A stretch of DNA of 64,000 nt from Hymenobacter sp. BRD67 (GCF_013256425.1 NZ_CP053904.1:248001-312000); one strand, 5' to 3'; counted from the stretch's first letter, positions 29,119-38,343 are shown. Made by a program: numbers and translations. The notes: generated from the sequence alone by a model not told the origin.

Positions 29119-30411
29119 GTCTGTATTTGTATTAAGGCGATAGCCAAGCGTGGCGCTTACGCTCCACATCGCCCCGGCGTACTGAAGTAAATGAGTATTG
29201 CCGCGTACCTGCCAGCCCAGCGTATCCTCGTAATAGCCTGTTCCTGCAGCCTGACCGGTCAGCGTCAGGGTAAGTCGTTGCTGACGGACACCAGCCTCCA
29301 GATAGCAGAGAAAACCGTCGTTGCCGTTTAAAAAAGAATCGCTTGCGGTGCCATATTTCAGCGAAGACTTATAGCTGAGTGTAAAGCTGTGGCCCGCGCC
29401 GATACCTCCAAAAAACTGGCGCTTTCGCTGGCTTAGTGCAGAGAAAAAGCGCAGTCCTACGCGTAGCTGAGCTTGTGTACCCAGCCACTCGTAGCTTCCC
29501 GCTGAGGTAGTAGGGCTGGCCGCAAATTCCTGCTGACTCCCAAATCGGTTGAGCGTTGCCTCGCTGTGCAGCGCCAGTACGCGCCCGGCATGTAGCGCAT
29601 CGACATACAGACCACCCACTGGGTGTAGGCGGTGGTCAAGGTTAAGACCATCCAGACTCGAAGCTATAGTGCTGATGTAGTTACTGAGGGTAAAACTATT
29701 GAATTGTATTCCGCCCAATACGCCAACGTTCCAGGCCATCTTGGTTCCAGGTTTGGTGAGCGAATACGGAGTGCTGCCCAGGCTATGACTGGCCGAGCAC
29801 TGCTGGTTGTAGGCCTGTACCACGTCAACCAGGCCTGCAACTGTAAACCGTGCGTGCTCAGCTGCTTGCACAGCGGCAGCGCAATCGCCGAAGTACAGTT
29901 GAAGCTGGCCCACGTAATTATTGCCATTCATAATGCTGACGCCATTTTTACTCAGGTAGAGGCGTTCGGTCAGCTCCAGATAGCTGGCGGTTTCCCGCCG
30001 CACGAAATAATGGGTGGCGCCCATTCGCTCCACGCGCAATAGCGAAGCCGGACCTTCTAACAATACTTCGGCAAAAAGCGGGGTGTATTTCTGGGAAATG
30101 CGCATGCCCCGTGTGAGCTGATTGGTGCGCGTTTCGGCATACACATCAAACAGAAAGATATCGTAGAGAAATTGCCGGCCGCTGGCGAGGCAGAGCTTTC
30201 GTAGCTGTTCGGGCTTGTAGCCGACGATAGCGCCCGTTGCCGTTGGCCGGAAACGCACCTCTTTCGGGCTGGTTTCCCAGAACCGGTTCTCGATTTCGCC
30301 CCGTAAAGTATCGCCGTTGCTTACTATTAAATAGCCGGGCTCGAAGGATTGCGCCCGCGCTGCGCCAGCCAGTAATAGGCAGCTAATCAGGAGTATTGTT
30401 TGACGTATCAA
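29101..30411 (-). CDS. Exported beta-barrel-like protein of unknown function
   Basis: A protein of 436 residues with a signal peptide (ILLISCLLLAGAARAQS). The first 190 residues contain GYLIVSNGDTLRGEIENR, a motif often seen at the start of Bacteroidota outer membrane proteins of unknown role. The last 220 residues alternate polar and hydrophobic residues with many Gly, Tyr and Phe (WNVGVLGGIQFNSFTLSNY, FGGIGAGHSFTLSYKSSLKY, WSVSATLGYRLNTN), consistent with an outer membrane beta-barrel. No catalytic motif is seen. It appears to be monocistronic. Confidence 0.7.
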   Translation of the reverse strand: MIRQTILLISCLLLAGAARAQSFEPGYLIVSNGDTLRGEIENRFWETSPKEVRFRPTATGAIVGYKPEQLRKLCLASGRQFLYDIFLFDVYAETRTNQLTRGMRISQKYTPLFAEVLLEGPASLLRVERMGATHYFVRRETASYLELTERLYLSKNGVSIMNGNNYVGQLQLYFGDCAAAVQAAEHARFTVAGLVDVVQAYNQQCSASHSLGSTPYSLTKPGTKMAWNVGVLGGIQFNSFTLSNYISTIASSLDGLNLDHRLHPVGGLYVDALHAGRVLALHSEATLNRFGSQQEFAASPTTSAGSYEWLGTQAQLRVGLRFFSALSQRKRQFFGGIGAGHSFTLSYKSSLKYGTASDSFLNGNDGFLCYLEAGVRQQRLTLTLTGQAAGTGYYEDTLGWQVRGNTHLLQYAGAMWSVSATLGYRLNTNTDARDSK

Positions 30412-30667
30412 GTAGGTGTATAGGTAAAATTAAAGCGCTAGCTCTGAGGGGGAAAGCCAGGTGAAAATGCGTCACTACCGGCGGCCGTTGCTGCAAATCG
30501 TCCGGCTGCTTTGAGCAGCCAAGTTAGCTACCAAACTAGTATATAGTTGATTCCTGCGTAAGCTGTGGCCAAGCTGCCAACGTTCCGGTCAGCTAGCGGT
30601 TGTAAGGCGGCAAGGGCGTACTACCGACTTTGTACTCCCATTAACCAGCCGCTCTTGTCAGAAGCCA

Positions 30668-31518
30668 ATGCGCACCGTCGTTAAAAAGCACCGGGCCGTA
30701 AACGCCCCATTGCCGACCTGGTTACTTACCGGGCAATTCCCACGCAATCAGTCGAGTATATCGACCCGTTCCTGTTTTTGAATCACCACGGCCCGCAGGT
30801 TTACCAGCCCCGAAACAACGGCCTGCCCTTCGGCCCGCACCCGCACCGGGGCTTCGAGACGGTCACGTTTATTCTGGAGGGCGATATTCTGCACAAAGAC
30901 AGCAGCGGCCACGAGAGCGTGATTGAGGCCGGCGGCATTCAGTGGATGACGGCCGGCTCCGGCCTGATTCACGCTGAGGTATCTTCCAATCATTTCAAGC
31001 AAACGGGCGGGCCGCTGGAAATTTTGCAGCTTTGGGTAAACCTGCCGGCCAGGTACAAGATGACCGAGCCGCGCTACATTGGCTTGCAGCAGCGCGAGAT
31101 ACCGACAGCTACACCGGCCGATGGGGTAACGCTGCACGTTGTATCGGGCAGCTGGGGCGGCACGGCCGGGCCCGTGCACCCGCTGGCCGATGTAGCCTTA
31201 GCCTGGGCCGATTTTAGCGCCGGAGCGGTTATTACGCTGCCTGTTGCGGCCAGCCGTAGCATCTTTTTTTACGTGGTGCGCGGCAGCGTGCGCGTAAATG
31301 GTACCGAAGCCTTTGCCCGCGAGCTGGTCGAGTTCAACTACGATGGCGAGGAGCTGGCTATTGAAGCCCTGACCGACAGCGTGTTGCTGCTAGGCCATGC
31401 CCAGCCGTTTGGCGAGCCCGTGGTTTCAGCGGGGCCATTTGTAATGAACACGGAGGGCGAAATACGGCAGGCCTATGCCGATTATCAGCAAGGAAAGTTT
31501 GGTAGCTGGAACGGATAA
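30668..31518 (+). CDS. Pirin-family bicupin protein (frameshifted near its start)
   Basis: Pirin proteins are iron-binding bicupins; some oxidise quercetin. The N-terminal cupin has FGPHPHRGFETVTFILEG and a further motif GGIQWMTAGSGLIHAEVS, giving the three His and one Glu ligands. Read as written, the long frame opens only at 30778 and lacks the family's N-terminus. An ATG at 30668 begins MRTVVKKHRAVNA and, with one C added to the run 30705-30708, continues PIADLVTYRAIPTQSVEYID into the long frame. The repaired protein has 283 residues. A strong terminator follows at 31685. Confidence 0.85.
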
Positions 31519-31684
31519 AGTATTCGTGCGCGGCCAGCTTCATTTGCTGAATTGGAATTTCTGCCTACCTTGCTGCCCAATTCGACCAGTATCATGTTCG
31601 CTGCCCGCTATTATTTTGGTTACTTCTATTTTACGCCGCCCGCGTAGAACGAGTCGCCATGTAGCTAAACCAGTGAAAGTTAGC

Positions 31685-31717
31685 AGCGCCACTCGTTCCG
31701 CGAGTGGCGCTTTTTTT
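31685..31717 (+). terminator. Rho-independent terminator
   Basis: An 11-bp perfect stem (31685-31695 and 31701-31711, AGCGCCACTCG and its complement) with a 5-base loop is followed by seven Ts. It lies in the 273-base gap between pirin and pheA, which otherwise shows no gene. Confidence 0.85.
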
Positions 31718-31791
31718 ATGCTTTTTTCCACCAAGCCCATTTCAAGGTCAGCCAGCAGCTTATCATTCATAACGTCTAACTCATAGCTAAA

Positions 31792-32679
31792 ATGCGCGTT
31801 GCTATTCAAGGTTTTAGGGGAAGTTTTCACGAAGTAGCGGCCCGCCAGTATTTCGACGCCGCGCCCACGCTGAACTTCTGCGCCACGTTTGGTGAGGTAG
31901 TGGCCCAGGTTGCCAACGGCCGCGCCGACGCCGGCCTGATGGCCATGGAAAACTCGCTGGCAGGCAGCATTCTGCCTAATTATCTGCTGCTGGAGCGGGG
32001 CGACCTGGTTATCACGGGCGAGGTGTACCTGCCCATTCAGCAGCACCTGCTGGCGCTGCCCGGAACTGCGCTGGCCGAAGTGCGGGCCGTGCATTCGCAC
32101 CCGATGGCCTTACGTCAGTGCGGCGATTTTCTGAGTCGGTTTCCGCAGTGGCAGCTTGTCGAAACCGAAGATACCGGCCTCAGTGCCCAGCTGCTGGCCG
32201 AGCGTCGCCCGCCGGGCGTGGCCGTGGTGGCCGGAGCGCAGGCCGCCGAAGCTTTTGGCCTGCAAGTACTGGCCCCCTCCATCAACGACGACCCAAATAA
32301 CTATACCCGTTTTCTGCTAGTAGAGCGCGCCGCCGAGGCCCAACCGGTGGCCCGGCCCGACAAGGCTTCACTGTATTTCTACACTGCGCACGCGCCGGGC
32401 CAACTGGCGCGGGTGCTCACGCTGGTAGCCAGCCACGGCTTGAATCTGAGTAAGCTGCAGTCGTGCCCGCGCCCCAGCCAGCCCTGGCACTACGGCTTCC
32501 ATGCCGACTTGGAGTTTGAGGTGCTGGCCCAGCTGGAACTGCTGCTCGCCGAGCTGCCCGCCGTGACGGAAGAGCTGCGCGTGCTGGGTCGGTACCGGCG
32601 CGGCAGTATGGAGTTTGGAGAAGAAATGGTAAAAGAACGTCATGCTGAACGCAGGGAAGCATCACGCGGGCAGCAGTAA
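31792..32679 (+). CDS. pheA: Prephenate dehydratase PheA (no chorismate mutase domain)
   Basis: It converts prephenate to phenylpyruvate in phenylalanine synthesis. The catalytic domain runs from VAIQGFRGSFHEVAA to NNYTRFLLVER, with the essential Thr-Arg-Phe. The ACT regulatory domain (SLYFYTAHAPGQLARVLTL...KLQSCPRP) probably senses phenylalanine. Length is 295 residues, against about 280 for monofunctional enzymes. The extra tail KERHAERREASRGQQ is translated from an intergenic repeat (family 2). The mutase that makes prephenate is fused to DAHP synthase three genes downstream. Confidence 0.93.
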   Translation: MRVAIQGFRGSFHEVAARQYFDAAPTLNFCATFGEVVAQVANGRADAGLMAMENSLAGSILPNYLLLERGDLVITGEVYLPIQQHLLALPGTALAEVRAVHSHPMALRQCGDFLSRFPQWQLVETEDTGLSAQLLAERRPPGVAVVAGAQAAEAFGLQVLAPSINDDPNNYTRFLLVERAAEAQPVARPDKASLYFYTAHAPGQLARVLTLVASHGLNLSKLQSCPRPSQPWHYGFHADLEFEVLAQLELLLAELPAVTEELRVLGRYRRGSMEFGEEMVKERHAERREASRGQQ

Positions 32680-32740
32680 ATCAATCATTAAATTATCCCG
32701 AGCGATGCGAGCAAGATGCTGCCCTGCGTTCAGCATTATA
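32633..32740. repeat. Inverted repeat, family 2, overlapping the end of pheA
   Basis: The left part (AAAGAACGTCATGCTGAACG from 32633) codes for the C-terminus of PheA. Perfect 15-bp arms lie at 32642-32656 and 32722-32736. Related copies are at 33922-33960, 38371-38402 and 47646-47757. Confidence 0.75.
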
Positions 32741-32764
32741 TTGTGAATATCCTATTTAGTTACT

Positions 32765-33973
32765 ATGCAAGTCACCACCGCCAGCCGCCTGGCCCATACC
32801 GGCGAATACTACTTCTCGCGCAAGCTGCGCGAGCTGGCTGCCCTCAATGCTGCCGGGGCCAATATTATCAGCCTCGGTATCGGCAGCCCCGATTTGCCCC
32901 CGCACCCGAGCGTGGTGGCCGCCCTGGCCGCCACCGCCGCCCAGCCCAACGCCCACGGCTATCAGAGCTACCAGGGTACGCCGGCGTTGCGGCAGGCGAT
33001 GGCCGGTTTTTACCAGACGCACTACGGCGTAACGCTCGACCCTGCCACGGAAGTGCTGCCCCTGGCGGGCTCCAAGGAAGGCCTGATGCACATCGGCATG
33101 ACCTTTCTGGAAGCCGGCGATGCGGTGCTCATTCCCAACCCCGGCTATCCAACTTACCGGGCGGTGGCCGAAATCTGCGGGGCCGAGGTGCGGGAGTACG
33201 ACCTGACCGCTGCCACCGGCTGGCTGCCCGATTTGGACGCACTGGCCCAATGCGACTTATCGCGGGTGAAGCTGATGCTGGTGAACTACCCGCACATGCC
33301 AACGGGCACGCCGGCCAGTCCGGAGTTTCTGGCCCGGCTGGTGGCGTTTGCCGCGGCGCACAGCATTATGCTGGTGCATGATAATCCGTATGGCTTTGTG
33401 CTGAACGAGACGCCGCCTATGAGCCTGCTGGCCGTGCCCGGTGCCCGCGAAGTAGCGTTGGAATTGAATTCCCTGAGCAAGTCGCACAACCTGGCCGGCT
33501 GGCGCGTAGGGATGCTGGTAGGCCGCGCCGACTGGCTGACCGAGGTGCTGCGCTTCAAGAGCAACATGGATTCGGGGATGTTTCTGGGTACTCAGCAGGC
33601 GGCCGTAGTGGCCCTGGCGCTCGGACCAGCCTGGTTTGCGGAGCTGAACGCCACCTACCGCGCCCGCCGCGAGCTGGTACGCGAGCTGCTGGCCGCGCTG
33701 GGCTGCGAAGCCGCGCCCGGCCAGACAGGCCTGTTTATCTGGGCTGCCGTGCCATCATCGCAGTATGCCGATGGCTATGCCCTAAGCGACGCCGTGCTGG
33801 CCGAAGCGCGGGTGTTTCTGACGCCCGGCGGCATCTTCGGCAGCAATGGCAACGGCTACGTGCGGGCCAGCCTCTGCCAGCCCGCAAGCGTGCTGCGCGA
33901 GGCGCTGGCCCGCGTAAAAAACCAAAAAGAACGTCAGGCGGAGCTTGCCGAAGCAGCTCGGGTGGCGCACTAA
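32765..33973 (+). CDS. Class I PLP aminotransferase, probably aromatic
   Basis: A fold-type I aminotransferase of 402 residues. The PLP lysine lies in SLSKSHNLAGWRVGML, the Asp-Tyr pair region is HDNPYGFVL, the N-terminal motif is SLGIGSPDLPPHPSV and the C-terminal Arg is in GNGYVRASLCQP. It resembles the LL-DAP or aspartate aminotransferase-like group, but its place between pheA and tyrA strongly suggests it transaminates phenylpyruvate and 4-hydroxyphenylpyruvate. The last 15 residues (KERQAELAEAARVAH) look derived from the same repeat that forms the PheA tail, read in the same frame. Confidence 0.88.
   Translation: MQVTTASRLAHTGEYYFSRKLRELAALNAAGANIISLGIGSPDLPPHPSVVAALAATAAQPNAHGYQSYQGTPALRQAMAGFYQTHYGVTLDPATEVLPLAGSKEGLMHIGMTFLEAGDAVLIPNPGYPTYRAVAEICGAEVREYDLTAATGWLPDLDALAQCDLSRVKLMLVNYPHMPTGTPASPEFLARLVAFAAAHSIMLVHDNPYGFVLNETPPMSLLAVPGAREVALELNSLSKSHNLAGWRVGMLVGRADWLTEVLRFKSNMDSGMFLGTQQAAVVALALGPAWFAELNATYRARRELVRELLAALGCEAAPGQTGLFIWAAVPSSQYADGYALSDAVLAEARVFLTPGGIFGSNGNGYVRASLCQPASVLREALARVKNQKERQAELAEAARVAH
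33922..33960 (+). repeat. Diverged family 2 repeat half inside the aminotransferase 3' end
   Basis: The segment contains AAAAAGAACGTCA followed by a diverged GCTTGCCGAAGCAGCTCG stretch. This aligns with the family 2 arm at 47720-47757 (reverse complement) and with the pheA tail. Here it is fully coding. Confidence 0.55.
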
Positions 33974-34029
33974 TCAACTTATTTAAGGAGGCGCGCTGCT
34001 TTTGCAAGCTCCGCATGAAGTTCTGTATA

Positions 34030-34878
34030 ATGACTATTACTATTATTGGTCTGGGCTTAATTGGCGGCTCGCTAGCTCTGAGCCTGCGCCAGCACGGTCT
34101 GGCCAGCCGGCTCATCGGCGTGGAGGCCAACCCGGCCTACGCCCGCCGGGCGCTGGAGTTGGGCCTGGTCGATGAAATCGGCTCCGACCTGGCGGCCGCC
34201 GTAGCCCCGGCCGCCCTCATCATCGTGGCCGTGCCGATGGATGCCATGCTGGCGGTGCTCCCGCAGGTACTCGATTTAGCTACTGACCAGCAAATTGTTA
34301 TCGACGTGGGCTCGACCAAGGGCAACCTGCTGGCGGCCGTGGCCGGGCACCCGCGCCGGGGCCGCTTTGTGGCCGTGCACCCGATGGCCGGCACCGAATA
34401 CTCGGGGCCCGACGCGGCCGTGCGTGGCTTGTTTGAGGGCAAGACGCTGGTGGTCTGCGCTGCCGAAGCCAGCGACCCCGATGCGGTGGCCACGGTCGAA
34501 ACGCTGTTCCGGGCCCTGCCCATGCGGGTGCTGCACCTCGGCGCGGCCGACCACGACCTGCACACGGCCTACGTGTCGCACATCTCACACCTTACCTCTT
34601 TTGCGCTGGCCCTCACGGTTTTGGAGAAAGAGCAACGCGGCGAGCAGCGCATCTTCGACCTAGCGGGTGGCGGCTTTGCCTCCACGGTGCGCCTGGCCAA
34701 GAGCGCGCCGGCTACCTGGGTACCCATCTTCCGCCAAAACCGGGAAAACGTGCTCGACGTGCTCGACGAACACCTTTTGCAATTGAATAAGCTGCGCGAG
34801 CTGCTGGCCAGCGAGGACTACGCCGGACTTACCAGGCAGCTGGAGCACGCCAACGAAATAAAAAAAATAATTCCGTGA
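34030..34878 (+). CDS. tyrA: Prephenate dehydrogenase TyrA
   Basis: This NAD-dependent enzyme converts prephenate to 4-hydroxyphenylpyruvate for tyrosine. The dinucleotide motif is TIIGLGLIGGSLALSLR at the N-terminus, followed by DVGSTKGNLL, HPMAGTEYSGP and the catalytic-domain motif HTAYVSHISHLTSFALAL with its histidines. Length is 282 residues from the ATG at 34030; an ATG at 34015 would add five. No ACT domain follows, so feedback by tyrosine probably acts elsewhere. It lies 56 bases after the aminotransferase. Confidence 0.93.
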   Translation: MTITIIGLGLIGGSLALSLRQHGLASRLIGVEANPAYARRALELGLVDEIGSDLAAAVAPAALIIVAVPMDAMLAVLPQVLDLATDQQIVIDVGSTKGNLLAAVAGHPRRGRFVAVHPMAGTEYSGPDAAVRGLFEGKTLVVCAAEASDPDAVATVETLFRALPMRVLHLGAADHDLHTAYVSHISHLTSFALALTVLEKEQRGEQRIFDLAGGGFASTVRLAKSAPATWVPIFRQNRENVLDVLDEHLLQLNKLRELLASEDYAGLTRQLEHANEIKKIIP

Positions 34879-34882
34879 AAAA

Positions 34883-35022
34883 GTAGCGTGGACTCTGCGA
34901 GTCCGCGACGAGCGCAGCGAGTATCGTCGCCTGCCTGCTACCTAACGCCATTCAATTATCATTCACCGGTGCGGCCGACGATACTCGCTGCGCTCGTCGC
35001 GGACTCGCAGAGTCCACGCTAC
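34883..35022. repeat. Intergenic inverted repeat, family 1 (copy B), 47-bp perfect arms
   Basis: Arms at 34883-34929 and 34976-35022 are exact inverted complements over 47 bases, around a 46-base centre. The outer parts equal the other family 1 copies (GTAGCGTGGACTCTGCGAGT); the inner parts (ACGAGCGCAGCGAGTATCGT) are specific to this copy. It fills the gap between tyrA and the DAHP synthase gene, ending 12 bases before that ATG. Confidence 0.95.
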
Positions 35023-35034
35023 TTTTCTCCCCTT

Positions 35035-36105
35035 ATGTTCAACGACCTTTTTAACCGCAAGCCCGAGGATAAGCCTTTCCTCATCTCCGGCCCGTGCTCG
35101 GCCGAAACCGAAGCCCAGGTACTCGAAACCTGCCAGCGCCTGGCGGCTACCGGCAAGGTGCAGGCCCTGCGCGCCGGCATCTGGAAACCCCGCACCAAGC
35201 CCGGCGGGTTCGAGGGCGTAGGCGCCAAGGGCTTGCCCTGGCTCAAGAAAGCCAGCGAGCTAACCGGCCTGCCGGTAGCCGTGGAAGTAGCCACGGCCAA
35301 GCACGTCGAAGACTGCCTGGCTTTCGGCGTCGACCTGGTGTGGGTAGGGGCGCGCACCACCGGCAACCCGTTTTCGGTGCAGGAAATCGCCAATGCCCTG
35401 CGCGGCGTGGAAATTCCCGTGCTGGTCAAGAACCCGATTCACCCCGAGCTGGAGCTGTGGATTGGAGCCATCGAGCGCCTGCAAAAGGCTGGCTTGAAGC
35501 AGGTCGGCATGATTCACCGGGGCTTTTCGAGCTACGGCAACACCGACTTCCGCAACGCGCCCATGTGGCACCTGCCCATCGAGATGAAGCGCCGGCTGCC
35601 CGACATGCCCATCCTCAACGACCCCAGCCACATCTGCGGGCGGCGCGATACGCTGTTTGGCGTGGCCCAGAAAGCACTCGACCTCGACTTCGACGGGACG
35701 ATGATTGAGAGCCATATCGACCCCGACAACGCCTGGAGCGATGCCAAGCAGCAAATCACGCCCGAGGTACTGGGCCAGCTCATCCACGACCTGGTGTGGC
35801 GCCACGAAACCACTGACAAGCAAGAGTTTCTAAGCGCACTCGCCGGCTTGCGCGAACAAATCAATAACCTCGACGCCGAGGTTATTCAGCTGCTGGGCCG
35901 GCGCATGGCCGTGGCCGAGAAAATCGGGCAGTACAAAAAGGAAAATGACATCACCATCCTGCAAACCGGCCGCCTTAATGAGATTCTGGAGCGTAGCAAG
36001 CGCCAGGGCGCACAAGTGGGCCTGACGGCCGAGTTTGTGGAGCGCTACATGGAAGCCGTTCACCTCGAGTCGGTTATGCGCCAGGAGAAGGTGATGAACG
36101 GGTAA
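35035..36105 (+). CDS. Bifunctional DAHP synthase/chorismate mutase
   Basis: The N-terminal domain (about residues 1-265) is a 3-deoxy-7-phosphoheptulonate synthase of the AroA-beta type: FLISGPCSAETEAQ, RAGIWKPRTKPGGFEG, GARTTGNPFSVQEI, LVKNPIHPELELWIGAIERL, and LNDPSHICGRRDTLF with metal ligands. The C-terminal domain (about 270-356) is an AroQ helical chorismate mutase (LREQINNLDAEVIQLLGRRM). It thus performs the first step of the shikimate pathway and makes prephenate for pheA and tyrA upstream. I use the ATG at 35035 (MFNDLFNRKPEDKPF); the frame extends upstream only through the inverted repeat. Length is 356 residues. Confidence 0.94.
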   Translation: MFNDLFNRKPEDKPFLISGPCSAETEAQVLETCQRLAATGKVQALRAGIWKPRTKPGGFEGVGAKGLPWLKKASELTGLPVAVEVATAKHVEDCLAFGVDLVWVGARTTGNPFSVQEIANALRGVEIPVLVKNPIHPELELWIGAIERLQKAGLKQVGMIHRGFSSYGNTDFRNAPMWHLPIEMKRRLPDMPILNDPSHICGRRDTLFGVAQKALDLDFDGTMIESHIDPDNAWSDAKQQITPEVLGQLIHDLVWRHETTDKQEFLSALAGLREQINNLDAEVIQLLGRRMAVAEKIGQYKKENDITILQTGRLNEILERSKRQGAQVGLTAEFVERYMEAVHLESVMRQEKVMNG

Positions 36106-36133
36106 GCTGACATTCGTAGCGTATTTTTCAGCC

Positions 36134-37170
36134 ATGAAACTAACTATCCGCTTTATTACCCTGGCTTTTGGCCTGTTACTAGCTGCCAGCGCCCAGGCGC
36201 AGCACCTGCCTAAGGCGCAGCACGAGCTGCTGGCTACGCCTGCTATGGTGGCCTGGGGCTACTACGACGCCGCTGCCCAGCCGGTGCTGCGCATTAAGTC
36301 GGGCGAAACGGTGCAGGTGCACACGCTGCTCACGTCGAGCCCCACGCGCCTCGAAGGGGCGGGCGTGGCCCCGGCGCAAGTCGAGCAGTCGCTGCGCGAT
36401 ATATATGAAAAAGTAACTAATAAAGGGCCGGGCGGACACATCCTCACCGGGCCGATTTTTGTGGAAGGAGCCGAGCCGGGCGACGTGCTGGAAGTGCGCA
36501 TCAAGGCCATTGAGCTGGCCATCCCGTACGCCTACAATGGCTTCGGGCCCAAGAGCGGCTTTATTCCGGAAGACTTCGGCTACGCCAAAATGAAGATTAT
36601 TCCGCTCGATAAGAAGCGGATGGTAGCCGATTTTGCCCCAGGAATTGAAGTGCCGCTGCACCCGTTTTTTGGCAGTATGGGCGTGGCGCCGCCGCCCGCC
36701 GCAGGGCGCGTGAACAGTGCGCCCCCGGGACGTTTGGCGGTAATCTCGATAATAAAGACCTGGTGGTCGGCACCACGCTCTTTCTGCCGGTGAGCGCGCC
36801 GGGAGCTCTATTTTTCGTGGGCGACGGCCACGCCGGCCAGGGCAACGGCGAAGTCGACATCACCGCGCTCGAAACCTCGCTGATTGGTAACCTGGAGTTT
36901 ATTGTGCACAAAGACATGCACCTGACTGTGCCCCGCGCCGAAACGCCGACGCAATACATCAGCATGGGCCTCAACGAAGACCTGACGCTGGCGGCCAAAC
37001 AGGCAGTGCGCGAAATGATTGATTTCCTGATGAAAACCAAGGGAATGACCAAAGACGACGCCTACATGCTGTGCAGCGTGGCCGGCGACCTCAACGTGAC
37101 GCAGGTGGTCGATGGCACGCGCGGCGCGCATATGCTGCTGCCCAAAAGCATTTTTGGCAAAGCGAAGTAG
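36134..37170 (+). CDS. Exported acetamidase/formamidase family protein (frameshifted)
   Basis: A 345-residue member of the FmdA/AmdA family with a signal peptide (FITLAFGLLLAASAQAQH), so it is probably periplasmic, unlike the cytoplasmic enzymes that give the family its name. Family features are HILTGPIFVEGAEPGDVLEV, GFIPEDFG and, after repair, PPGTFGGNLDNKDLVVG. The frame breaks at the G run 36727-36729. One more G links the first frame to the second (VSAPGALFFVGDGHAGQGNG). The amide substrate is unknown. The stop TAG lies in the first bases of a family 1 repeat. Confidence 0.83.
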
Positions 37171-37244
37171 CGTGGACTCTGCGAGTCCGCGCGTTGCTTC
37201 GTTGAACAACGTTCTCGCACGCGGACTCGCAGAGTCCACGCTAC
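37167..37244. repeat. Intergenic inverted repeat, family 1 (copy C)
   Basis: Perfect 25-base inverted arms (37167-37191 and 37220-37244) start with GTAGCGTGGACTCTGCGAGT. They lie between the acetamidase-like gene, whose TAG stop the element supplies, and the convergent hydrolase gene ending at 37249. Confidence 0.92.
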
Positions 37245-37248
37245 AGCG

Positions 37249-38343
37249 CTACTTGCCCGCCAGAAACTTTCCGATATTCTCGTTCAAAAACTTAGCATCA
37301 GCCGGGTTGCTGGCCGCGCCCGCGGTGTGGCCCCACAGCGACGGAATGGGCAGCAGCTGCACGCCTGGAATAAACGCCGCCTCGTAGCGCGCATCGCCCA
37401 CCGGGAAGTACAAATCCGTGGCGGAAGGCATGTACAGAATGGGCACCTTGATACTGCGCAGTGCTTTCTCCACGTCGCCGCCGAAGCCCGGCGTGGTGCC
37501 TACGTTGTGGTATTCCCAGGTACGCATCTGGGCGATGAGGTCGTTGGCATCGGCCCCCGGAATAAAGTGGGTGCGGAAGTTGTTGAGCACCTGCTCGAAG
37601 GTGGTGCCGGGCTTCTCATCGCTGCGCCACAGCTCTTTACGCCACCACTCCTGCGAAAAGAGCCAGCCCGTCCAGACCGTGGCAAATGCCTCCAGGCCCT
37701 TGGTGGGCGGGGCGGTATAGTCGCCGTTTTTAAACGCCTCATCGGCGGTGAGGGCCGCAATCTGGCCCTCAAGGCGCACCACACCGTGCGGGTAGTTCTT
37801 GGCCGTACCCGAAGTCGCTACGATGCGGTCGGCAAAAGTCGGGTAGCTCACCGCCCACTGAAACGCCTGCTCGGCACCCATCGAAAAGCCGATAAGGGCG
37901 CGCAGGTGCGTTATCTTCAGCTCCTTGGTCAGAAGCTCATGCACGGCCTGCACGTTGTCGCGGATGGTCATGACCGGAAAGCGGGGCCCGTGAAACGGCT
38001 CGGGCGTGTTGCTGGGCGACGACGAGTGGCCGTTGCCAAACAGCTCGGTCGTGACCAGGAACAGCTTGGTGGTATCCAGGCATTTGCCGGGGCCAATCAG
38101 CCACTCGTAGCCCCGGTGCCCGGCCATGTAGTGCGAGGGCAGCAGCACAGCATTGTCGCGCTTGGCGTTGAGGTGCCCGTAGGTGCCGTAGCCGACCAGC
38201 GCCTGGGGCAATACCGTGCCGCTCTCGGTTTTAAAATTGGTAAGGGTGAAGAAGTGGTGCGGAACTTTGTTGGCCGCAGGCTTGGTCTGGGCCCGGGCCG
38301 CGAGGCTGGCTACGGCGAGGAAGAGAAGTAGGAGATGGCGCAT
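37249..38343 (-). CDS. Exported alpha/beta hydrolase, homoserine O-acetyltransferase-like
   Basis: A protein of 364 residues with a signal peptide (LLLLFLAVASLAARAQ). The nucleophile elbow is IGFSMGAEQAFQW (Ser154), with a likely acid in SATDLYFPVGDARY and a His in SLWGHTAGAASNP. The order and the segment LVTTELFGNGHSSSPSNT resemble MetX-type acetyltransferases, which are cytoplasmic. A secreted member is therefore more likely to act as an esterase or hydrolase of unknown substrate. Confidence 0.78.
   Translation of the reverse strand: MRHLLLLFLAVASLAARAQTKPAANKVPHHFFTLTNFKTESGTVLPQALVGYGTYGHLNAKRDNAVLLPSHYMAGHRGYEWLIGPGKCLDTTKLFLVTTELFGNGHSSSPSNTPEPFHGPRFPVMTIRDNVQAVHELLTKELKITHLRALIGFSMGAEQAFQWAVSYPTFADRIVATSGTAKNYPHGVVRLEGQIAALTADEAFKNGDYTAPPTKGLEAFATVWTGWLFSQEWWRKELWRSDEKPGTTFEQVLNNFRTHFIPGADANDLIAQMRTWEYHNVGTTPGFGGDVEKALRSIKVPILYMPSATDLYFPVGDARYEAAFIPGVQLLPIPSLWGHTAGAASNPADAKFLNENIGKFLAGK

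Noticed and set aside
34888..35034. N-terminal extension of the DAHP synthase-chorismate mutase
   Set aside because: The extra codons are only the inverted repeat. The family starts at the ATG of 35035.
37327..38331. A 334-codon open frame on the + strand
   Set aside because: It is antisense to the MetX-like hydrolase with its signal peptide and nucleophile motif. The antisense protein is Arg/Gly-rich noise.
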